Source of the DNA: a virus
Virus record (IMG/VR): IMGVR_UViG_3300027746_000027
Coordinates: 1 to 48,576 of that record
DNA length: 48,576 bases
Direction: 5' to 3' (one strand)
The notes beneath the pieces were generated by a model, which worked only from the letters and a program-made list of their open reading frames with translations, was not told where the DNA came from and ran no database searches. Position 1 is the stretch's first letter. The number at the start of each line of letters is the position of its first letter. Positions 45,636 to 48,576 of the stretch are shown here, piece after piece. A program made the position numbers and the translations under genes.

Positions 45636-46702
45636 GCCACCACCTCCACCAGTAAGGCCTGCTGGGAGGCGGAAGCGGCGGCCTTGGCGGCCCTCATGGC
45701 ATCACGAGCCTTGACGAACGCGACGGCAGCTGCGGCGTTTTCCTCAGGGGTTGGGCGCCGGTTGCCGAGTCGCATTGCAGGAGCACCAGCCTTGGGGCCG
45801 TAAAGCTCCCAGTTCTTGAATTTCAGTGACTGCCACCGCTTGCCGTCAATACTCGCGGCAACGCCATCCTCAAGCTGCCCGCGCAGGATTTCGGTTCCAC
45901 CTCGCTGGTCCTGCTGGATCTGGCGAGCCTGGCCAAGCATCCGGGTCCAAGCTTCATGGGTCATCTGGCCGGATCGGGTTGGCCAGAAGGCAAGCAGTTC
46001 GTGCTGAACAGGCAACAGGTCTGCCGGGATGTCGTCAGCGGTTGGCTGGAAGCGCGGCTTCCGGGGAGTCTTGGTGGTCACGGTTGGCGGTGGTGGTTCG
46101 GGAACCGTAGCGCCTCCCGGGGCTTTGGGAATCGCAACGACTGGGGGCAATGGTTCAACCGTGATCAGCTCGGCCTGCTCCTCCCGCGTGCTCCCCCCGC
46201 TGGGGGGTAAGGGGGGTTCTTCTCTAGTTAAAAGATTGATCTCTTTAGATTGATCTCTTTTATTGGCCACTGTGGCCATACCCCCTGGCCACTGTGGCCA
46301 TACCCCCTTAGTCACTGTGGCCATAGGCTCTGGACTCTCTGGCCATAGGTCAGCCTTGCGAGTGCTGGCGCCCAACGTCGCCTCAGATCCTTCCCAGATC
46401 AGGAGTTGATACCTGTTTGAGCCCTTACCTCCCGATGCCGTTGTGGTCTCCTCCTTGACCACCCATCCCTTGGCCTCAAGATCGGCCAAGACCCGCTGAA
46501 CGGTTCTCTGAGACAGGCCCGACTCCCTGGCCAAAGTGCCCAGGCTCGGGTGAATGTTTGGCGCGTGGAACTGAAGGGTCAGGAGTACGGCTTTTTCATT
46601 TGCGCTCGTTTTCCCAAACACCCAATTTGGAAGGCAGGTGAAAACCCTGCCGGTGCGCGAGGGCTTCCCGCAGCCAGTTGCCCCGTCGTGGTTGCTGTCC
46701 AT
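45632..46702 (-). CDS. Putative replication initiator (winged helix, lambda O-like layout)
   Basis: A 356-aa protein. Residues about 20-100 form a winged-helix domain: VFTCLPNWVFGKTSANEKAV, HPSLGTLARESGLSQRTVQR, VLADLEAKGWVVKEE. A long flexible linker follows, whose DNA carries four 22-23-bp iterons and an AT-rich double repeat. The C-terminal half (FQPTADDIPADLLPVQHELL, ... WTRMLGQARQIQQDQRGGTE) is helical. This matches the architecture of lambda O-type initiators, which bind iterons within their own gene. ATG 46702 has a GAGGTGG site upstream on the minus strand; the longer TTG start (46741) overlaps the preceding gene and is unlikely. Confidence 0.75.
   Translation of the reverse strand: MDSNHDGATGCGKPSRTGRVFTCLPNWVFGKTSANEKAVLLTLQFHAPNIHPSLGTLARESGLSQRTVQRVLADLEAKGWVVKEETTTASGGKGSNRYQLLIWEGSEATLGASTRKADLWPESPEPMATVTKGVWPQWPGGMATVANKRDQSKEINLLTREEPPLPPSGGSTREEQAELITVEPLPPVVAIPKAPGGATVPEPPPPTVTTKTPRKPRFQPTADDIPADLLPVQHELLAFWPTRSGQMTHEAWTRMLGQARQIQQDQRGGTEILRGQLEDGVAASIDGKRWQSLKFKNWELYGPKAGAPAMRLGNRRPTPEENAAAAVAFVKARDAMRAAKAAASASQQALLVEVVA
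46233..46260. repeat. AT-rich tandem 14-bp repeat (putative unwinding element)
   Basis: AGATTGATCTCTTT occurs twice in perfect tandem (46233-46246, 46247-46260), within a locally AT-rich stretch from about 46225 to 46264. It lies directly beside the iterons, as expected for a duplex unwinding element. Confidence 0.75.
46264..46347. repeat. Iterons: putative replication origin inside the initiator gene
   Basis: Four direct repeats at 46264-46280, 46286-46302, 46309-46325 and 46331-46347, spaced 22, 23 and 22 bp. The first two are perfect (TGGCCACTGTGGCCATA), the third differs at two or three bases, the fourth is more diverged. Each full copy holds the palindrome TGGCCAC-T-GTGGCCA. Spacing of about two helical turns plus the adjoining AT-rich tract fits an initiator-binding origin. 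Confidence 0.8.
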
Positions 46703-46712
46703 ATTTTCCACC

Positions 46713-47294
46713 TCAAGCCGCGTGAGCGCCGATGCGCTCAAAGAAAACCCGGAACAGGCTGGTGCAGCCTGGCCGCTCTATCTGCTGGATCCACCCCTCC
46801 TCCTCCAGCCATCGAAGCGATCGGCGCACATCCTCCGGGGACATGCTGCACATCACTGCCAGGATTGAGATTGATGGCGCTTCAAAGGTCTGCAGGATCA
46901 CGTAGACGAACAACACACCTTTACGCCGGACGCATGTGTTCAGCAGTTCTACCGGCACGGTCCCGACCTTCACCCGAAACGGCGACGGTTGCCGTGGCTC
47001 TAGTCGCTTAATTGGTTCCCAGTTTTTGAGGACATAGCGGTTCGGCCCATTGGCCCCGTCCTGCTCAATCACGTTATGCGTGGTGAGCCAGCCACGCGCC
47101 TCCAGCTTGCGCAGTGTGGTGCTGACGGTTCGGCGGCACACGCCCGCTCGAAGCGCCATGTTGTTAAGGCTGATTTGGTTCTGAGGTGCTTCCTGGATCG
47201 CCAGCAGGATCGCCAGCTCAATAGGGCTGGCCTGGCCCAGAAGCCAAGTCGGGAGCGCCGTGATGCCACGGTGTCCGTCAGGTTGTCCGGTCAT
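46713..47294 (-). CDS. Two-domain winged-helix DNA-binding protein
   Basis: A 193-aa protein. The first winged helix (WLLGQASPIELAILLAIQEA, SLNNMALRAGVCRRTVSTTL, RKLEARGWLTTHNVI) is clearly related in layout to that of the following gene, including TLPxWLxGxAS-type residues before it. A second winged-helix-like segment lies at about 135-185 (SISILAVMCSMSPEDVRRSL, RWLEEEGWIQQIERPG). It probably acts with the initiator in replication or as its regulator. ATG at 47294 has no clear Shine-Dalgarno sequence. Eleven bp separate its stop from the next start. Confidence 0.72.
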   Translation of the reverse strand: MTGQPDGHRGITALPTWLLGQASPIELAILLAIQEAPQNQISLNNMALRAGVCRRTVSTTLRKLEARGWLTTHNVIEQDGANGPNRYVLKNWEPIKRLEPRQPSPFRVKVGTVPVELLNTCVRRKGVLFVYVILQTFEAPSISILAVMCSMSPEDVRRSLRWLEEEGWIQQIERPGCTSLFRVFFERIGAHAA

Positions 47295-47344
47295 GTAAAG
47301 TGTCTCCGTGGAATGTCAATCGTTCCGTAGGTTTTGATCCAAAA

Positions 47345-47378
47345 GCCTCCCGTGCCTGAACCGCCGGGGGGCTTTTTT
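47345..47378 (+). terminator. Terminator-like hairpin in the divergent control region
   Basis: GCCTCCCG (47345-47352) pairs with CGGGGGGC (47365-47372), one G-T pair, 12-nt loop, then TTTTTT. In the minus direction the stem is followed by TTTT, so it could also attenuate the replication operon leader. The 245-bp region 47295-47539 otherwise contains only regulatory-looking sequence. Confidence 0.75.
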
Positions 47379-47522
47379 GTGCCTGGCAGCAGGGTAAGCC
47401 TTGCCAGCGCTGGCCCCATCCTATGGCAACCGCAGCAGGCCGCTGCACTTTGGAAATGATTGGACTCATCCGACGCACCCAGCAGCATTCTTGCCGCATC
47501 GGTGCTTTTCGGCCCTGATGCG

Positions 47523-47534
47523 TGGCTTAGGATT
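47523..47534 (+). promoter_or_regulatory. TGGCTTAGGAT promoter-like element
   Basis: TGGCTTAGGATT 17 nt before the regulator ATG (47540). It matches the extended -10 of the promoters at 7933 and 13309 and a copy at 109. If it is a true -10, the transcript would be almost leaderless. Confidence 0.4.
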
Positions 47535-47539
47535 TGGTA

Positions 47540-48388
47540 ATGAAGTCCATCGTAAACCTCCGGCAGGCCCTTGACTGGCACCTGCCACCACCACCACCAC
47601 CACCTACCGTGCCAGACTTCCTGCCACCTGGCCGTCAACTGGCCTCACGGCGCCACCTGATGGGACGGCAACACCTGTCGGCGGCCCTCAATCACTGGCT
47701 GGCCCGCTCCGGCCTGTCCCATGAGCAGCTGGGTTCCATCGCTGACTGGGCGATGTCCGAGAAGGGGTGGCTCTCAAGTCCCCAGATCAGCCACCTAAGA
47801 AACGGCAGCGTCGGCAAGCCCAGCCACAAGAACCTTGACGCCATCGGTGGCGCCAACGAAGCGATCTGGCTGTGGCAGAAGCGCGGCCCAGAGGTTTGTC
47901 TGAGGCGTTACGGGCCCCACAGCGCCTACCGGATCCAGCCTGACTGGCTGGACAATGCCATCTGGCTCCACCACCCGGAGCACACCGATGAGGCCCTGTG
48001 CTACGCCGATTTCTGTGACCTGCAGGCCGGCTACCTGACCCTGCCGTACTTGGGGGAGGTAAACCTTTCGCCCAGCGAGGCCCGCAGCCTCAGTCAGGCC
48101 CTGGCCGATCTGTTCGATCGTCTGGCCCAGGAACGGCTGACCGAGGGGCAGACCATGCGCCAGGCCCTAGAGACCGTCATCGCCGCCTACCCCGCCTCCG
48201 CGTCACCCGATCGCCGCAAGCACTTGAGGGACGTGATCCTTGGGATCAGCGACTACAGCCGGCCCGAACTGGAGCAGGAGTTGTTCATGCTCGCTGAGAC
48301 CATCAGGACGCTTCGAGGGTTACCGGAAGGCGAGTATGGGCCCGCGGAACTTCACGCAGAGCTGTCATCATCTCGCCGTCGCGTTTGA
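47540..48388 (+). CDS. Putative phage regulator with N-terminal HTH
   Basis: A 282-aa protein. A Pro-rich stretch (about residues 15-30) precedes a likely helix-turn-helix domain at about 45-110: LSAALNHWLARSGLSHEQLG, SIADWAMSEKGWLSSPQISH, LRNGSVGKPSHKNLDAIGGA. The S..Q.S.LRNG pattern recalls XRE-type recognition helices. The C-terminal part is helical (ARSLSQALADLFDRLAQERL, ... RKHLRDVILGISDYSRPELE) and may be for oligomerisation. Divergent orientation from the replication block makes a lysogeny repressor plausible. ATG 47540 is preferred over TTG 47534. Confidence 0.65.
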   Translation: MKSIVNLRQALDWHLPPPPPPPTVPDFLPPGRQLASRRHLMGRQHLSAALNHWLARSGLSHEQLGSIADWAMSEKGWLSSPQISHLRNGSVGKPSHKNLDAIGGANEAIWLWQKRGPEVCLRRYGPHSAYRIQPDWLDNAIWLHHPEHTDEALCYADFCDLQAGYLTLPYLGEVNLSPSEARSLSQALADLFDRLAQERLTEGQTMRQALETVIAAYPASASPDRRKHLRDVILGISDYSRPELEQELFMLAETIRTLRGLPEGEYGPAELHAELSSSRRRV

Positions 48389-48533
48389 CGACTGTCCACA
48401 GGTAGGACCCATCTAGCCAGATTTCAGCCTCAGTGATGGCGGATTGCTCGCAGAGGGCCCGCCAGACCTGATCGGCCTGGTCCTGGGTTGCGGCATGGAT
48501 CCGAATCGGCTGGACAGGCATTGAGATCAGCAC
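48303..48533 (-). CDS. Small hypothetical protein
   Basis: A 76-aa protein (MPVQPIRIHAATQDQADQVW preceded by MLIS, then RALCEQSAITEAEIWLDGSY) with alpha/beta character. It is convergent with the regulator and overlaps its last 86 nt. The start is ATG 48533 or the second Met. No family recognised; the overlap makes the C-terminal part uncertain. Confidence 0.52.
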   Translation of the reverse strand: MLISMPVQPIRIHAATQDQADQVWRALCEQSAITEAEIWLDGSYLWTVVKRDGEMMTALREVPRAHTRLPVTLEAS

Positions 48534-48554
48534 ATTGTTGCCAGCAGACTCGAT

Positions 48555-48576
48555 CCCCCCCCCCCCCCCCCCCCCC
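48555..48576 (+). repeat. Poly-C run at the contig end
   Basis: Twenty-two consecutive C residues end the window, and the window starts with CCCC. It is either a two-colour sequencing artefact (poly-G reads on the other strand) or a true homopolymer at which a circular genome was broken in assembly. Confidence 0.9.

Noticed and set aside
1-48576. tRNA genes carried by the phage
   Set aside because: I looked for T-loop GGTTCRA-type words with a matching acceptor stem and saw no convincing cloverleaf; a covariance search would be decisive.

Overview
The window reads as the nearly complete genome of a temperate, tailed phage with a long flexible tail (siphovirus-type module order). The DNA is GC-rich. 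The host is most likely a picocyanobacterium of the Synechococcus/Cyanobium type. I infer this from the vanadium bromoperoxidase of the type known in Synechococcus, a SigF-like sigma factor, and several small protein families I associate with cyanobacteria and their phages. It is an inference, not a proof. There are no rRNA genes, I recognised no tRNA, and no clearly chromosomal host genes are present. A 48-bp near-palindrome with the geometry of an intact attP lies just upstream of a large serine integrase at about 43.6 kb. This argues that the contig is the free (circular or concatemeric) phage form and not an integrated prophage. The contig ends in 22 C residues, which is either a sequencing artefact or an assembly break at a homopolymer.

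Layout. 0.2-3.5 kb: early recombination genes (single-strand annealing protein, SSB, RusA resolvase) plus small proteins, among them a 62-aa membrane-anchored helix-turn-helix protein and a zinc-ribbon protein. 3.5-5.5 kb: two minus-strand genes separated by a 628-bp non-coding tract made of degenerate 5-bp repeats. 5.6-11.0 kb: a coiled-coil protein, a KilA-N protein and a string of small genes, many joined by ATGA overlaps. 11.0-13.0 kb: dCTP deaminase, then a vanadium-dependent haloperoxidase, a striking auxiliary metabolic gene. 13.3-18.1 kb: small terminase, large terminase, a phage-encoded sigma factor and the portal. 18.1-23.0 kb: a patchy, partly AT-rich region with SPP1-gp7-like head morphogenesis protein and several small genes on both strands. 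23.0-36.6 kb: neck, tail chaperones with a lambda-type -1 frameshift site, tail tube, tape measure, tail tip and fibre genes. 36.7-39.2 kb: scaffold, major capsid and decoration genes, unusually placed after the tail genes. 39.3-41.7 kb: further virion or fibre proteins. 41.7-43.5 kb: putative lysis genes with an L,D-transpeptidase-type enzyme. 43.5-44.9 kb: attP and serine integrase. 44.9-47.3 kb: minus-strand replication block, with lambda-like iterons and an AT-rich tract inside the initiator gene. 47.5-48.5 kb: a regulator and a small minus-strand gene.

Regulation. Early genes mostly lack a Shine-Dalgarno sequence and instead carry CACC-rich leaders directly before the start codon. Three genes share an upstream element TTGTGAAC placed exactly 47 nt from a -10-like TAnnNT. 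In the late region at least twelve genes are preceded, 26-42 nt before the start codon, by GGAAA(G/C/A)CT, usually directly after the previous stop codon. Together with the phage sigma factor between terminase and portal, this suggests a dedicated late-gene control system that I cannot match to a described one. This is the best candidate here for something new, followed by the haloperoxidase, the 5-bp repeat tract, and the in-gene replication origin.
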